From assembly GCA_038225855.1 (NCBI GenBank), contig JBBRQU010000005.1, positions 62,001 to 126,000 on the forward strand: DNA of 64,000 nt, written 5' to 3'. A program made the translations under genes and the position numbers. This document shows, piece by piece, positions 7,888 through 17,121 of the stretch. The stretch comes from CAHJXF01 sp038225855. GTDB taxonomy: Bacteria; Pseudomonadota; Gammaproteobacteria; Burkholderiales; Burkholderiaceae_D. How positions within the stretch are numbered: position 1 is the stretch's first letter; the number at the start of each line of letters is the position of its first letter. The notes beneath the pieces are model-generated. The model searched no databases. It was given only the letters and a program-made list of their open reading frames with translations, and was not told the origin of the DNA.

Positions 7888-9585
7888 ATGAACGGCATCG
7901 ACAAAGATACTGACCAGGCCTACACGGCACACCTCGACACGTTCGCGGCCGATCACTTGCCGCCGCGCGACCAGTGGCCGGACTTCCGTTTCGAATTACC
8001 CGAGCTCCAGTATCCCGAGCGCATCAATTGCGGCGAGCGGTTGCTCGACGCGCAGGTCGAACGCGGACACGCGCGTCGCCGCGCGGTCGGGGCGATGGTC
8101 GGCGGCCGGCCCGTGTTCGCGACCTACGAGCAATTGCTCGCGCAAGTCAATCGCATCGCCAACGCGCTCGTCAACGACCTGCAACTCGTACCGGGCAACC
8201 GCGTGCTCTTGCGTGCGCCCAACAATCCGATGATGGCCGCGTGCTGGCTCGCGGTGATGAAGGCCGGCCTCGTCGCCGTGCCGACCATGCCGCTGTTGCG
8301 TGCCATGGAGCTGAAGCAAATCATCGTCAAGGCGCGCGTCGCCACGGCGCTCTGCGACGCCGCGCTCGCCGACGAGATCATGCAGTGCCGCAACGCTTCG
8401 AGCGAGCACTACGCATCGGGCCTGATGCGCGTCGTGCTCTTCAACGCCGCATGGTCCGCGCGCCACGATCACGAGCCGACGCTCGAAGCGATGTGCGCGA
8501 AGCAGCCCACCTTCTTCGCGAACATCGACACCGCGCGCGACGATGTGTGCATGCTCGCGTTCACTTCGGGCACGACCGGCAAACCCAAGGCGACGATGCA
8601 TTTTCATCGCGACGTGATGGCGATGTGCGACACCTTCTGTCGTCACATCCTCGAGCCCGCACCCGACGACCTCTTCATCGGAACGCCGCCGATCGCATTC
8701 ACGTTCGGACTTGGCGGCCTGCTGTGCTTTCCGCTGTCGGTGGGAGCGTCCACCTTCCTCGTCGAACGCGCGACGCCCGATTCGCTGCTCGACACGATTG
8801 CCGCCGCGAAGGCGACCATCGTCGTGACCGCACCGACCTTCTATCGGCAGATGGCGCTGCTGCTGCAAGCGGGCGTGCGTCGCGGCGCCGCGCAGTCGCT
8901 CGTGAAGTCCTTGTCCGCAGGCGAGGCGCTGCCCGACGCCACGCGTCAGTCGTGGAAGAGCGTGACCGGCATCGAGATGATCGACGGCATCGGCGGCACC
9001 GAAGTCATGCACATCTACATCTCGGCCGCGGGAGCGGACGTAAGGCGCGGCGCGATCGGCAAGGCGGTACCCGGATACGAGGCGATTATCGTCGACGACG
9101 ACATGAACCCGTTGCCGCCCGGCTGCATCGGCAAGCTCGCCCTGAAGGGTCCCACCGGCTGCCGCTATCTCGCCGACGAGCGCCAGAAGAACTACGTGAG
9201 GAACGGCTGGAACCTGCCCGGCGACGCCTTCACGATGGACGAGGACGGCTACTTCTTCTATCAGGCGCGCACCGACGACATGATCGTCTCGGCGGGCTAC
9301 AACATCGCAGGCCCCGAAGTCGAGGCCGCGATGCTGCAGCATGATGCCGTGGCCGAATGCGGTGTCGTCGGCGTACCCGACGACACGCGCGGCCAACTGA
9401 TCAAGGCCTTCGTCGTGTTGAAGCCGGGCCGCATGGCTAGCCACGAGCTCGTGATCGAATTGCAGACCTTCGTGAAGTCATCGATCGCGCCTTACAAGTA
9501 CCCGCGTCAGATCGAGTTCGTCGAGGTCCTGCCGCGCACCGAGACCGGCAAGCTGCAGCGCTTCCGGCTGCGCGATCATCCCTAG
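7888..9585 (+). CDS. Aromatic acid CoA ligase, benzoate/2-aminobenzoate type
   Basis: 565 residues from the ATG at 7888, preceded by GGGGA; an upstream in-frame TTG at 7840 overlaps the previous stop but would add a non-family leader. The AMP-binding signature LAFTSGTTGKPKATMHF is complete, followed by GTPPIAFTFGLGGLLCFPL, IDGIGGTEVMHIYIS and PGDAFTMDEDGYFFYQARTD. The C-terminal lysine motif is PRTETGKLQRFRLR. The IGGTEVMHIYIS stretch is characteristic of the benzoate-CoA ligase subfamily. It activates an aromatic carboxylate with ATP and CoA. With the upstream genes it suggests aerobic CoA-dependent aromatic degradation, although the expected monooxygenase gene is absent here. Confidence 0.88.
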   Translation: MNGIDKDTDQAYTAHLDTFAADHLPPRDQWPDFRFELPELQYPERINCGERLLDAQVERGHARRRAVGAMVGGRPVFATYEQLLAQVNRIANALVNDLQLVPGNRVLLRAPNNPMMAACWLAVMKAGLVAVPTMPLLRAMELKQIIVKARVATALCDAALADEIMQCRNASSEHYASGLMRVVLFNAAWSARHDHEPTLEAMCAKQPTFFANIDTARDDVCMLAFTSGTTGKPKATMHFHRDVMAMCDTFCRHILEPAPDDLFIGTPPIAFTFGLGGLLCFPLSVGASTFLVERATPDSLLDTIAAAKATIVVTAPTFYRQMALLLQAGVRRGAAQSLVKSLSAGEALPDATRQSWKSVTGIEMIDGIGGTEVMHIYISAAGADVRRGAIGKAVPGYEAIIVDDDMNPLPPGCIGKLALKGPTGCRYLADERQKNYVRNGWNLPGDAFTMDEDGYFFYQARTDDMIVSAGYNIAGPEVEAAMLQHDAVAECGVVGVPDDTRGQLIKAFVVLKPGRMASHELVIELQTFVKSSIAPYKYPRQIEFVEVLPRTETGKLQRFRLRDHP

Positions 9586-11231
9586 CCGACCGCGTTGACA
9601 TTCGAGAGCGCGCGACGCCAATGGATCGCAGGCGTCACGAACGCCAGCACCGTCAGACCCCCGGCTATCAGCAAGAAGCCGCCGACCGCCGCGCCCGCCG
9701 CCCCGGACCACAGCAGAAACTGAATCGCTTCCACCAGGGCGAAGAGGCCTCGCCCGCGATGCCGGCGCTGAAAGTCGCTGCGCTTGCCAGACGTTGGAAC
9801 CGCCGCTGCGAGTATCGCGGCGCTCGCGCACGCGAGCACGCCGAACACCCATACCAGCGCAGCGTCGAAAACGGCGTCGTCGACCGCGCGCCGCATCGTT
9901 CCGATGGCGATCATCGTGACGATCGCCATCGGCGGCAGCGTGGCCGCGACGAGCTTGGACCACAGGATCAGTGCGCGAGATTTCGGACTGCCCGCGAGCA
10001 GATCGGCAGCGTCTTCGGCCGACACCGTCAACCACGCGAGCGACGCTGCGAGCGTGCCCGCGAGACCGACCACGCCGGCCGCCGCGGCAGGGCCGCTCCA
10101 CGACATGCGACCCCCATCGCGCGTGAACGCGACGAACAAGAGCGGCAGCAGATAGAGAAGCTGCAGAAGAATCTGCGACAACAGTTGCGGCGCGCGCAGG
10201 ATCAGGCGCCACTCTTTTTGCACCAGCGTCACGAACAAGCCGCGCGAAAAACCACGCGCAATGCGACGGTCGACCCTGGCTCGCGCTGGCGCAACCACGC
10301 GTGCATCGGCCTCGGGCGTCTGCGCCACTTCAAAGAAACGCCTGCGCGCAAACCACAGCGCGGTGACGAACGGGCCGATGCTTGCCGGCGCGAACGCGAG
10401 CCACGCCCACGGATCGCCCGCTGCGATATGCGACGCGAACGCGATCGGGCCGATCCCCGCATCCGAGCCGATCGCGCCCATCAACCACGACATCCAGCGG
10501 CGCCGCGCGCCATCGGGGAAGAAATTCTGCGCTTGCGAGATCAGATAGAACGACGCGCCGACCAGCGCCGAAAAGATCTGAAGGCCGACGCGCGCGCGGC
10601 GCACGCCGATCATGCGCACCAGCGCGCCGGTCAGCGCGAGCGCGATCGCGGTGGTCATCGTCGCCATCAGCGGCACGAGCGGATAGAGCCGCGCCATCCA
10701 CCAATGCCCCGTCGCGACGCCGACATTGGCGATCGGGTAGATGAAGATCGCGAACATCATCGTCACCGCGGCGACGACCGTGATCGCACGGATCGCGAGG
10801 ATCAGCATCGGCGAGATCGGCGCGGCCAGCAGCAGATCGAGATCGCGGCGTTCGTGGAACGCGGACACGATGCGCGACATCGCGGCCGACAGCATCAGCG
10901 TGAACAGCAACAGCATCACGACGACCGCGGACATGCGTTGCGGGAGAGTGTCGCTCCACTGTCGCGGCAGTGCGAGTGTGATCAGGCCGACCGCGTGAAG
11001 AAACACCGCCGCCAGAACGATGTTGAAGATGAAACGCTTGCGGCCGATGGGCTTGTACGGCTTCGCGCGTTGGCCTGCGTCACTGTCAGCGCTGGCGCCG
11101 CGGCCGCGCGAGACGCCTGCGAAGCCGCGAATCGTGAGACGCCATTCGTGACGGACCAGCACCCACCAGAGCGCAGGCCGGCGCGCCGGCAAGCTCGCGC
11201 CCGGGCCTGGATCGAACGCGAGCGTGCTCAC
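9582..11231 (-). CDS. ABC-2 type exporter membrane protein
   Basis: 549 residues, starting at a GTG that overlaps the stop of the ATPase gene (GTGA). At least ten hydrophobic segments are visible, for example FIFNIVLAAVFLHAVGLITL, AVVVMLLLFTLMLSAA and ILLQLLYLLPLLFVAFT. Two similar halves are separated by a basic cytoplasmic stretch around the middle (RRFFEVAQTPEADARV). A full-size permease with a single ATPase is typical of exporters whose permease forms the whole membrane channel. The substrate is unknown. Its 3' end overlaps the CoA ligase 3' end by four bases (convergent). Confidence 0.82.
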   Translation of the reverse strand: MSTLAFDPGPGASLPARRPALWWVLVRHEWRLTIRGFAGVSRGRGASADSDAGQRAKPYKPIGRKRFIFNIVLAAVFLHAVGLITLALPRQWSDTLPQRMSAVVVMLLLFTLMLSAAMSRIVSAFHERRDLDLLLAAPISPMLILAIRAITVVAAVTMMFAIFIYPIANVGVATGHWWMARLYPLVPLMATMTTAIALALTGALVRMIGVRRARVGLQIFSALVGASFYLISQAQNFFPDGARRRWMSWLMGAIGSDAGIGPIAFASHIAAGDPWAWLAFAPASIGPFVTALWFARRRFFEVAQTPEADARVVAPARARVDRRIARGFSRGLFVTLVQKEWRLILRAPQLLSQILLQLLYLLPLLFVAFTRDGGRMSWSGPAAAAGVVGLAGTLAASLAWLTVSAEDAADLLAGSPKSRALILWSKLVAATLPPMAIVTMIAIGTMRRAVDDAVFDAALVWVFGVLACASAAILAAAVPTSGKRSDFQRRHRGRGLFALVEAIQFLLWSGAAGAAVGGFLLIAGGLTVLAFVTPAIHWRRALSNVNAVG

Positions 11232-12013
11232 TCGCGGCTACCGTTGACACCGCCGTTGACGCCGCTCGCAGCCGGCGCGGAGACGAGTTCGAGGAACACG
11301 TCTTCGAGCGTCGCCGCGCTGCCGCCGCTCGCGTGCGCGCGCAACTCGGCGAGCGTGCCTTCGGCGATCAGTTGTCCTCTACGAATCACGCCGATGCGTT
11401 CGGCCATGCGCTCGGCCACGTCGAGAATGTGCGTCGTCAGGATCACCGAGCCGCCCGCCTCGACATGTGCGTTGAGCAGATTCTTCGCCAGGCGCGCGGC
11501 CTCGGCGTCCAGTCCCGTCAGCGGCTCGTCGAGAATCAAGAGGCGCGGCAACCGGATCAATGCGCCCGCGAGCACGAGCTTCTGCCGCATGCCGCGCGAG
11601 AAGGTCTCGCAGCGCTGCATCGCATGCGGCATCAAGCCCAATAATTCAAGCAGACGCGTCGCTTCGCCTCGGGCCTGTACGGGTTCGACGTCCCACAGCG
11701 CCGCGATCAGCTCGAGGTATTCGATCGGCGTCAGCTTGTCGTAGAGCATCGGCTCGTCGGGCACGTAAGCCACGACGCGCTTGGCGTCGCGTGGCTTCTC
11801 TCGCAGATCGACGCCGAAGATTTCGATGGTCCCTGCGTCGGGCGCGAGCAGGCCGGCGATCATGCGCAGCGTGGTGGTCTTGCCTGCGCCATTGGGCCCG
11901 AGCAGCGCGTAGAGCTCGCCGGCCGCAACGGCTATCGAAAGACCGTCGACCGCGGCTCGATCCGAACCGGGGAAGCGCTTGACGAGCCGCTGGATGAGAA
12001 GAGCCGAAGTCAT
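11228..12013 (-). CDS. ABC-2 type exporter ATP-binding protein
   Basis: 261 residues from the ATG at 12013; a second in-frame ATG at 12037 would add eight residues, and neither has a strong ribosome site. Walker A is GPNGAGKTT, the signature is FSRGMRQKL, Walker B is LLILDEP, and the H-loop is LTTHILD, in the usual order. The Q-loop region reads VVAYVPDEPMLYDKLT, the VPDE form seen in ABC-2 (DRA/CcmA-like) exporters. It powers the permease encoded by the next gene. The pair is divergent from the histidine kinase gene at 12134, which may regulate it. Confidence 0.92.
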   Translation of the reverse strand: MTSALLIQRLVKRFPGSDRAAVDGLSIAVAAGELYALLGPNGAGKTTTLRMIAGLLAPDAGTIEIFGVDLREKPRDAKRVVAYVPDEPMLYDKLTPIEYLELIAALWDVEPVQARGEATRLLELLGLMPHAMQRCETFSRGMRQKLVLAGALIRLPRLLILDEPLTGLDAEAARLAKNLLNAHVEAGGSVILTTHILDVAERMAERIGVIRRGQLIAEGTLAELRAHASGGSAATLEDVFLELVSAPAASGVNGGVNGSRE

Positions 12014-12133
12014 GGGCCGCGATTCTAGACGCGACATGACATGCAGACAGGGCGCGTGCGATCCACGGCGTCAATCCCGCGTTTCATCGCGCCTACGCTG
12101 GCGTCGGCCGCGCGAGTTCCCTAAGCTTGGCGC

Positions 12134-13291
12134 ATGGCTACACACACGCCCCCGCGCGCGCCAGCGCGCACATCCACTCCCTCTGACGCAGCCGCCCATT
12201 CGACGCTGCCTCCTGCGGCCTCCGAACCACCCGTCGCAGCGACTCGATCCCCGTCTCTCTTCACCGGCCTTTCGATCACGCGCGTCGGCTGGGTGACGAT
12301 GATCGCGGTGCTGGTGGCGGGGTCGATGGTGTGGTTCTTCGACAACGAGTTCCTCGACCTGCTGGTATCGATGCTGTGCGTCGGCTACACGACGATGATC
12401 CTGTTCACGATGGCCGGCAACCTGGCGATCGTGCGACGCGGCCGCATACCGCGCGAAGCCGCGCAGATCGTCGCGGTGATCGCCGGCTCGGCGCTCGGCA
12501 CGGTCCTCACGGGCATCGTCAAGGGCCGTGCCATCGAGACCATGTTGACTGAGCGCCTTGCCGGTTTCGTTGCGACCACCGGCTTAGGGATCGGCTTCGG
12601 TTGCGTGGTCGTCACCGTCTACTTCTATCGCGAGCAGAGCGCACGCGCGCGCGCCGAGATGGCGCGCATCAAGGCCGAGGTCGATGCGGCCCGCGCACGT
12701 GAAGAAAAGCAGATGCTGTCGGCGCGACTGCAACTGCTGCAGGCGCAGGTCGAGCCGCATTTCCTCTTCAACACGCTCGCCAACGTGCAGCACCTGACCG
12801 ACACCGATCCGGCGCTCGCGTCGCAGATGCTGGGCAGTCTGATCCGCTATCTGCGCGCCGCATTGCCGCGCATGCGCGAGCAGGCGAGCACGCTTGCGCG
12901 CGAGATCGAGATGGTGCGCGCCTACCTCGAGATCCAGCGCGTGCGCATGGGCGATCGCCTGCAGTTCGACATCGACGTACCTGATGCCTTGCTCGCCGAC
13001 GCCATGCCGCCGATGATGCTGATCTCGCTGGTCGAGAACGCCGTCAAGCACGGCATCGATCCCTTGCCCGAGGGCGGTCGCATACGCGTGACCGCCATCG
13101 GCACGCCGATCGGCATGCGCGTCTCGGTGATCGATACGGGTGCGGGTCTCTCGGAGCACATGGGGATCGGCATCGGCCTGGGCAATATCCGCGAGCGACT
13201 CGCGACGCTCCATGGCCATGCAGCGCGCCTCGATCTGACCGAGAATGCGCCGCACGGCGTGAGCGCGTCGATCGAGGTGCCGGCTGCCTGA
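12134..13291 (+). CDS. LytS/YehU-type sensor histidine kinase
   Basis: 385 residues. A low-complexity N-terminus is followed by about four transmembrane helices (VGWVTMIAVLVAGSMVWFF, LLVSMLCVGYTTMILFTM, IVAVIAGSALGTVLTGIV, FVATTGLGIGFGCVVVTVYF). A coiled linker (ARARAEMARIKAEVDAARAREE) then leads to the His_kinase domain, with phospho-acceptor His209 in QVEPHFLFNTL. The ATPase domain shows LISLVENAVKHG (N box) and IGIGLGNIRERL (G box). Extracytoplasmic loops are very short, so it probably senses a membrane-embedded or intracellular cue. It pairs with the LytTR regulator 25 bases downstream and is divergent from the ABC exporter. Confidence 0.92.
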   Translation: MATHTPPRAPARTSTPSDAAAHSTLPPAASEPPVAATRSPSLFTGLSITRVGWVTMIAVLVAGSMVWFFDNEFLDLLVSMLCVGYTTMILFTMAGNLAIVRRGRIPREAAQIVAVIAGSALGTVLTGIVKGRAIETMLTERLAGFVATTGLGIGFGCVVVTVYFYREQSARARAEMARIKAEVDAARAREEKQMLSARLQLLQAQVEPHFLFNTLANVQHLTDTDPALASQMLGSLIRYLRAALPRMREQASTLAREIEMVRAYLEIQRVRMGDRLQFDIDVPDALLADAMPPMMLISLVENAVKHGIDPLPEGGRIRVTAIGTPIGMRVSVIDTGAGLSEHMGIGIGLGNIRERLATLHGHAARLDLTENAPHGVSASIEVPAA

Positions 13292-13316
13292 ATCGTTCGT
13301 CGAGGGGAGACAAGAC

Positions 13317-14144
13317 ATGCCGACCGCACTGATCGCCGACGACGAACCGCTGTTGCGTTCGCAGTTGCGCACGAGACTCGCGACGCTCTGGCCCGAACTG
13401 GTCATCAGCGAAGCGAGCAATGGCCTCGAAGCGCTTGCCGCCTTCGATCGCGGCGTCGACGGCGACGTCGACCGCGATCCTGACCACGAGGCGCCCGACC
13501 TGTGTTTTCTCGACATCCACATGCCGGGCCTGTCGGGTCTCGAAGTTGCGCGGCGCATGAGAGAAACTGCGGGCGGCACCGTCGAGCGCACCCCGCATCT
13601 GGTCTTCATCACCGCATTCGATCAGCATGCCGTCGAAGCCTTCGAGCACGGCGCGATCGACTACGTGCTCAAGCCCTTCGACACCGAACGTCTCGCCGAA
13701 ACCGTCGAGCGCTTGAAGCAAAGGCTGGCGAGCGGCACCGCGCCGTCAGCGTCAGGCGAGTCCGATGCATTGACTCTCCTGGCCGCAAAACTCGCGAGGC
13801 TGCAACCCGCGCGGCGCGCCACGCTGCAATGGATCAAGGCGAGCGTCGGCAGCACGGTGCGCCTGATTCCGGTCGAAGACGTGCAGTATTTTCATGCCGA
13901 CGACAAATACACGCGCGTCATGACGACCGACGGCGAGTCTCTGATCAGGAAGCCGATCAAGGAGCTCGTCGCCGAGCTCGACCCGTTGCGCTTCTGGCAG
14001 ATCCATCGTGCGACCATCGTCAACACGCATGCGATTGCGGGCGTGGTGCGCGGACAGAAAGACAGCGCCGATTTGAAGTTGAAGGGCCGGCCCGAGACCT
14101 TGACCGTGAGCCGCGCGTATTTGCATTTGTTTAGGCAGATGTAG
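13317..14144 (+). CDS. LytTR-family response regulator
   Basis: 275 residues. The receiver domain carries the acidic pair IADDEPLL, phospho-acceptor Asp66 in CFLDIHMPGLSG, and the Lys of YVLKPFDTERL. The C-terminal LytTR domain starts at QWIKASVGSTVRLIPVEDV and includes YFHADDKYTRV and FWQIHRATIVNTHAI, the characteristic Arg/His-rich beta strands that bind DNA direct repeats. It is the cognate partner of the LytS-type kinase just upstream. Targets are not visible; the divergent ABC exporter is a candidate. It has a longer than usual receiver loop (VDGDVDRDPDHEAPD) before the phosphorylation site. Confidence 0.94.
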   Translation: MPTALIADDEPLLRSQLRTRLATLWPELVISEASNGLEALAAFDRGVDGDVDRDPDHEAPDLCFLDIHMPGLSGLEVARRMRETAGGTVERTPHLVFITAFDQHAVEAFEHGAIDYVLKPFDTERLAETVERLKQRLASGTAPSASGESDALTLLAAKLARLQPARRATLQWIKASVGSTVRLIPVEDVQYFHADDKYTRVMTTDGESLIRKPIKELVAELDPLRFWQIHRATIVNTHAIAGVVRGQKDSADLKLKGRPETLTVSRAYLHLFRQM

Positions 14145-14146
14145 CC

Positions 14147-14250
14147 CCGCGTCTTCCCGGCGAGGGCCGGAACCCAAGTTTCGGCTCATGTGCGACAGTC
14201 AGGCAACTTGGACCCGGGCCTTCGCCGGGGCGACGGCTTCAGCATCCACA
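14147..14250. repeat. REP-like inverted repeat, family 1, copy A
   Basis: Two oppositely oriented copies of a short element, GTCTTCCCGGCGAGGGCCGG and a mirror unit ending GGGCCTTCGCCGGGGCGACG, flank about 45 bases. The same unit recurs at 21729, 26800, 33413 and 35509. It sits just after the response regulator gene and could fold as a long hairpin in mRNA. The stretch on to 14295 shows nothing else. Confidence 0.75.
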
Positions 14251-14295
14251 CGCGTATAGGAATGACGCTGCCGCTGCGTTCGTGATGCCAAGCGC

Positions 14296-14820
14296 TTACA
14301 GCAACGCGAACGTTCCCACCGCAGACGCAACGATCGCATTCGGATCGACTTTCGCGTCGTTCTCAAATTCGGCATCGAGAGGCCGTGCGCGCATCGTCAC
14401 GCGCGCGAATGCCATGGTGCGGCCGAGGCGTTCGACCCGTGCTTCCGCGATCACGTCCGCATTCGCGACCGCGCGCATGAATGTGGTGTGCAGATCGATC
14501 GTCGCCATCGGCCGATATCCGCCCGAGGCCGATGCGATCGCGAACACCATCGCGGTGTCCGCAAGCGCCGAGATCGCCTGCCCGCTGACGATGCCGCCCT
14601 GACGACACAGGTCGTCGTGAAAGCGCATGCACAGGATCGCGCTTTGGCCTTCGACCTTCTCCACCGTCAGATCGAGTGCGCGCACCCACACGGCGAAGTT
14701 GTCGGAGAGCACGCGGTTTGCGACCTCGACGTTCCATGCATCCACTGATCGCTCCTCGTCTCGCTCGATGGTTTGCAATGCTTCGGGCTGGCGGTGGTCA
14801 ATCACGAGCAGGCCACCCAC
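14296..14820 (-). CDS. PaaI-family hotdog thioesterase
   Basis: 174 residues from a GTG at 14820; no in-frame ATG occurs before the domain, so the exact start is uncertain. The hotdog core shows DNFAVWVRALDLTVEKVEG, then DDLCRQGGIVSGQAISALAD with the Gly-rich helix start of the PaaI family, and ATIDLHTTFMRAVANADVIA with the strand pairing typical of the fold. Such proteins hydrolyse acyl-CoA thioesters, often phenylacetyl- or hydroxybenzoyl-CoA, in the cytoplasm. The usual HGG motif is replaced by QGG, so the first histidine is missing. It is divergent from the RlpA-like gene. The actual substrate is unknown. Confidence 0.82.
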   Translation of the reverse strand: MGGLLVIDHRQPEALQTIERDEERSVDAWNVEVANRVLSDNFAVWVRALDLTVEKVEGQSAILCMRFHDDLCRQGGIVSGQAISALADTAMVFAIASASGGYRPMATIDLHTTFMRAVANADVIAEARVERLGRTMAFARVTMRARPLDAEFENDAKVDPNAIVASAVGTFALL

Positions 14821-14853
14821 TGCTATCGTTCCGGCCCGTCAGGAGACACCATC

Positions 14854-15351
14854 ATGCGATCGAACTGCATCCCCATTCGTTGCGCCGGCATCGCGATCGT
14901 CGCATGCGCGGCCTTCCTGCCTTGGTCGGCACACGGCGCATCGCCATCATCGGAGGTGGCCGAACGCCAACCATCGAGAGCGAAAGGCGTGAGCAAGACC
15001 GACAGCTCGACGCAGCGTCGCGGCCTTGCGTCGTATTACTCGAAACATCTCGCCGGAAACAAGACCAGCAGCGGTCAGCGCTACGATCCCGATGCGTTGA
15101 CGGCCGCGCATCGCAGTCTTCCGATGGGCACGAAGGTCAAGGTCGTCAATCCCAGGAACGACAAGAGCGTGGTCGTGACCGTCAACGATCGCGGGCCGGT
15201 GCCGAAGAACCGCATGATCGATCTTTCGAACGCGGCCGCGAAGGAGATCGGCATGACCAAGGCCGGCGTGACCAAGGTCGAAACCGAAGTCGTGGGCAAG
15301 ACCGAGCTGCCGAACACCGGTGGCGCGAAAGCCGGCGCTGACAAACCCTGA
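14854..15351 (+). CDS. RlpA-like septal ring lytic transglycosylase family protein
   Basis: 165 residues from the ATG at 14854, chosen because AGGAGAC precedes it and a signal peptide follows (hydrophobic CAGIAIVACAAFLPWSAHGA). The double-psi beta-barrel domain begins RGLASYYSKHLAGNKTSSGQ and continues LPMGTKVKVVNPRNDKSVVV then VNDRGPVPKNRMIDLSNAAA, with the conserved Asp-Arg-Gly. Full RlpA proteins also have a SPOR domain that binds denuded glycan; here there is none, and the protein ends soon after the barrel. It probably acts on peptidoglycan in the periplasm. It converges on fadD with seven bases between stops. Confidence 0.9.
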   Translation: MRSNCIPIRCAGIAIVACAAFLPWSAHGASPSSEVAERQPSRAKGVSKTDSSTQRRGLASYYSKHLAGNKTSSGQRYDPDALTAAHRSLPMGTKVKVVNPRNDKSVVVTVNDRGPVPKNRMIDLSNAAAKEIGMTKAGVTKVETEVVGKTELPNTGGAKAGADKP

Positions 15352-15357
15352 AAGCGG

Positions 15358-17073
15358 CTACGCCGTCGTTCGCAATTCGCGCCTGAGTATCTTGCCGACA
15401 TTGGTCTTGGGCAGGTCGTTCCTGAACTCGACGAACTTCGGCCGCTTGTAGCCGGCCAGTTGTCCTTTGGAAAAGTCGATCAACTGCTGCTCGGTCAAGG
15501 ACTGATCCTTCTTGACGACGAAGATCTTCACGACCTCGCCCGAATGCTCGTCGGGTATGCCGATCGCCGCGACTTCGAGCACGCCCGGGTGCGACGCGAT
15601 CACGCCTTCGACCTCGTTGGGATAAACGTTGAAACCCGACACGAGGATCATGTCCTTCTTGCGATCGACGATCTTGGTCTGGCCGCTCTCGTCCATCACG
15701 CCGACATCGCCGGACTTGAAGTATCCATCCGGATACATGACATTCGCGGTCTCGTCGGGCCGGTTCCAGTAGCCCGCCATCACCTGCGGTCCGCGGATGC
15801 AGATTTCGCCGGGCGAACCGAGCGGCACATCGTTGCCGTCGTCGTCGCGAATCGCGATCTCGGTCGAGGGCATCGGCAATCCGATCGTGCCGCTGTACGA
15901 CGTCGCGTTGGTGGGATTGCAGGTCGCCGACGGCGAGGTCTCGGAGAGCCCGTAGCCTTCGACGATCGGGCAACCGGTCTTCTCGAACCACTTGTCGGCC
16001 ACGGCCTTCTGCACCGCCATGCCGCCGCCGTTGGCCACGCGCAGATGACTCCAGTCGATGCCGCCGAAGTCGGGGTGATGCAGGAGCGCGTTGTAGAGCG
16101 TGTTCACGGCAGGCAGCATCGTCACCTGGTACTTCTTCAACTCGGCGATGAAGCCGCCGATATCGCGCGGGTTGGTGATCAGCACCACCAGCGCGCCGCT
16201 CTTCATGCCCAGCATGCAGCACACCGTGAGCGCGAAGATGTGATACAGCGGCAGCGCGCAGACCACCACGGTCTGCTGGTTCGCGTCCTGCTTGACCAGC
16301 GCCGGCTGCATCCACGCTTCGGACTGCAGCACGTTGGCGATCACGTTGCGATGAAGCAGCGTCGCACCCTTGGATACGCCGGTGGTGCCGCCGGTGTACT
16401 GGAGAAACGCCACGTCTTCGGGTCCGATCTCGACCGGCTTCAAGGCGCGCTTCGCGCCTTCCGACAAGACGCTGTTGAAGCGCGTCGCATGCGGAACTTC
16501 GTAGGCCGGGACCATCTTCTTCACGTTGCGCAGGACGAAGTTGACGATCGCACCCTTCGGAAATCCGAGCAGGTCGCCGACACTGGCGACGACCACATGC
16601 CGGATCGGCGTTTTCTCGATGACCTGCTCCAGCGTCGTCGCGAAGTTCTCGAGCACGATGATCGCTTCGGCGCCCGAGTCCTTCAGTTGATGCTCGAGTT
16701 CGCGCGGCGTGTAGAGCGGGTTGACGTTCACGACCACGCATCCGGCGCGCAGGATGCCGAGGATGGCAACCGGGTACTGCAACACGTTGGGCATCATCAC
16801 CGCGACTCTCGATCCGCGCGCCAATCCCTGCGCCTGCAGCCACGCGGCCAGATGGGTCGACATCCTGTCGAGTTCGTCGTACGTGATGCGCTTGTCCATG
16901 CAGACGAAGGCGTCGCGCGTGCGGAATTTTGCTATCGCCTGGTCGAAGAGCTCGACGCATGAACGATAGGCATGCCAATCGATGTCGGCGGGCACGCCCA
17001 CGGGATAGTGTCGCAGCCAGGGGCGGGCAGTTGCAGCAGCCCCTGCTGTCATTGTCTCGGCGATCGTGCTCAT
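15358..17073 (-). CDS. fadD: Long-chain fatty acid CoA ligase
   Basis: 571 residues. The AMP-binding signature is FLQYTGGTTGVSKGATLLHR. The protein then has YHIFALTVCCMLGMKSGA, LRVANGGGMAVQKAVADKW, IVEGYGLSETSPSAT and the adenylate-stabilising GYFKSGDVGVMDESG. The FadD-type linker IVDRKKDMILVSGFNVYPNE and the terminal catalytic lysine in LPKTNVGKILRREL complete it. It esterifies long-chain fatty acids to CoA during uptake, feeding beta-oxidation and phospholipid synthesis at the inner membrane. No beta-oxidation gene is adjacent; downstream it converges on rlpA, and upstream the aminopeptidase gene ends 49 bases away in the same direction. Confidence 0.95.
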   Translation of the reverse strand: MSTIAETMTAGAAATARPWLRHYPVGVPADIDWHAYRSCVELFDQAIAKFRTRDAFVCMDKRITYDELDRMSTHLAAWLQAQGLARGSRVAVMMPNVLQYPVAILGILRAGCVVVNVNPLYTPRELEHQLKDSGAEAIIVLENFATTLEQVIEKTPIRHVVVASVGDLLGFPKGAIVNFVLRNVKKMVPAYEVPHATRFNSVLSEGAKRALKPVEIGPEDVAFLQYTGGTTGVSKGATLLHRNVIANVLQSEAWMQPALVKQDANQQTVVVCALPLYHIFALTVCCMLGMKSGALVVLITNPRDIGGFIAELKKYQVTMLPAVNTLYNALLHHPDFGGIDWSHLRVANGGGMAVQKAVADKWFEKTGCPIVEGYGLSETSPSATCNPTNATSYSGTIGLPMPSTEIAIRDDDGNDVPLGSPGEICIRGPQVMAGYWNRPDETANVMYPDGYFKSGDVGVMDESGQTKIVDRKKDMILVSGFNVYPNEVEGVIASHPGVLEVAAIGIPDEHSGEVVKIFVVKKDQSLTEQQLIDFSKGQLAGYKRPKFVEFRNDLPKTNVGKILRRELRTTA

Positions 17074-17121
17074 GAATGTCCCCTCGCTGCCTTCTGTTTA
17101 ACGCCTCTGCCGGGCGCTGAT

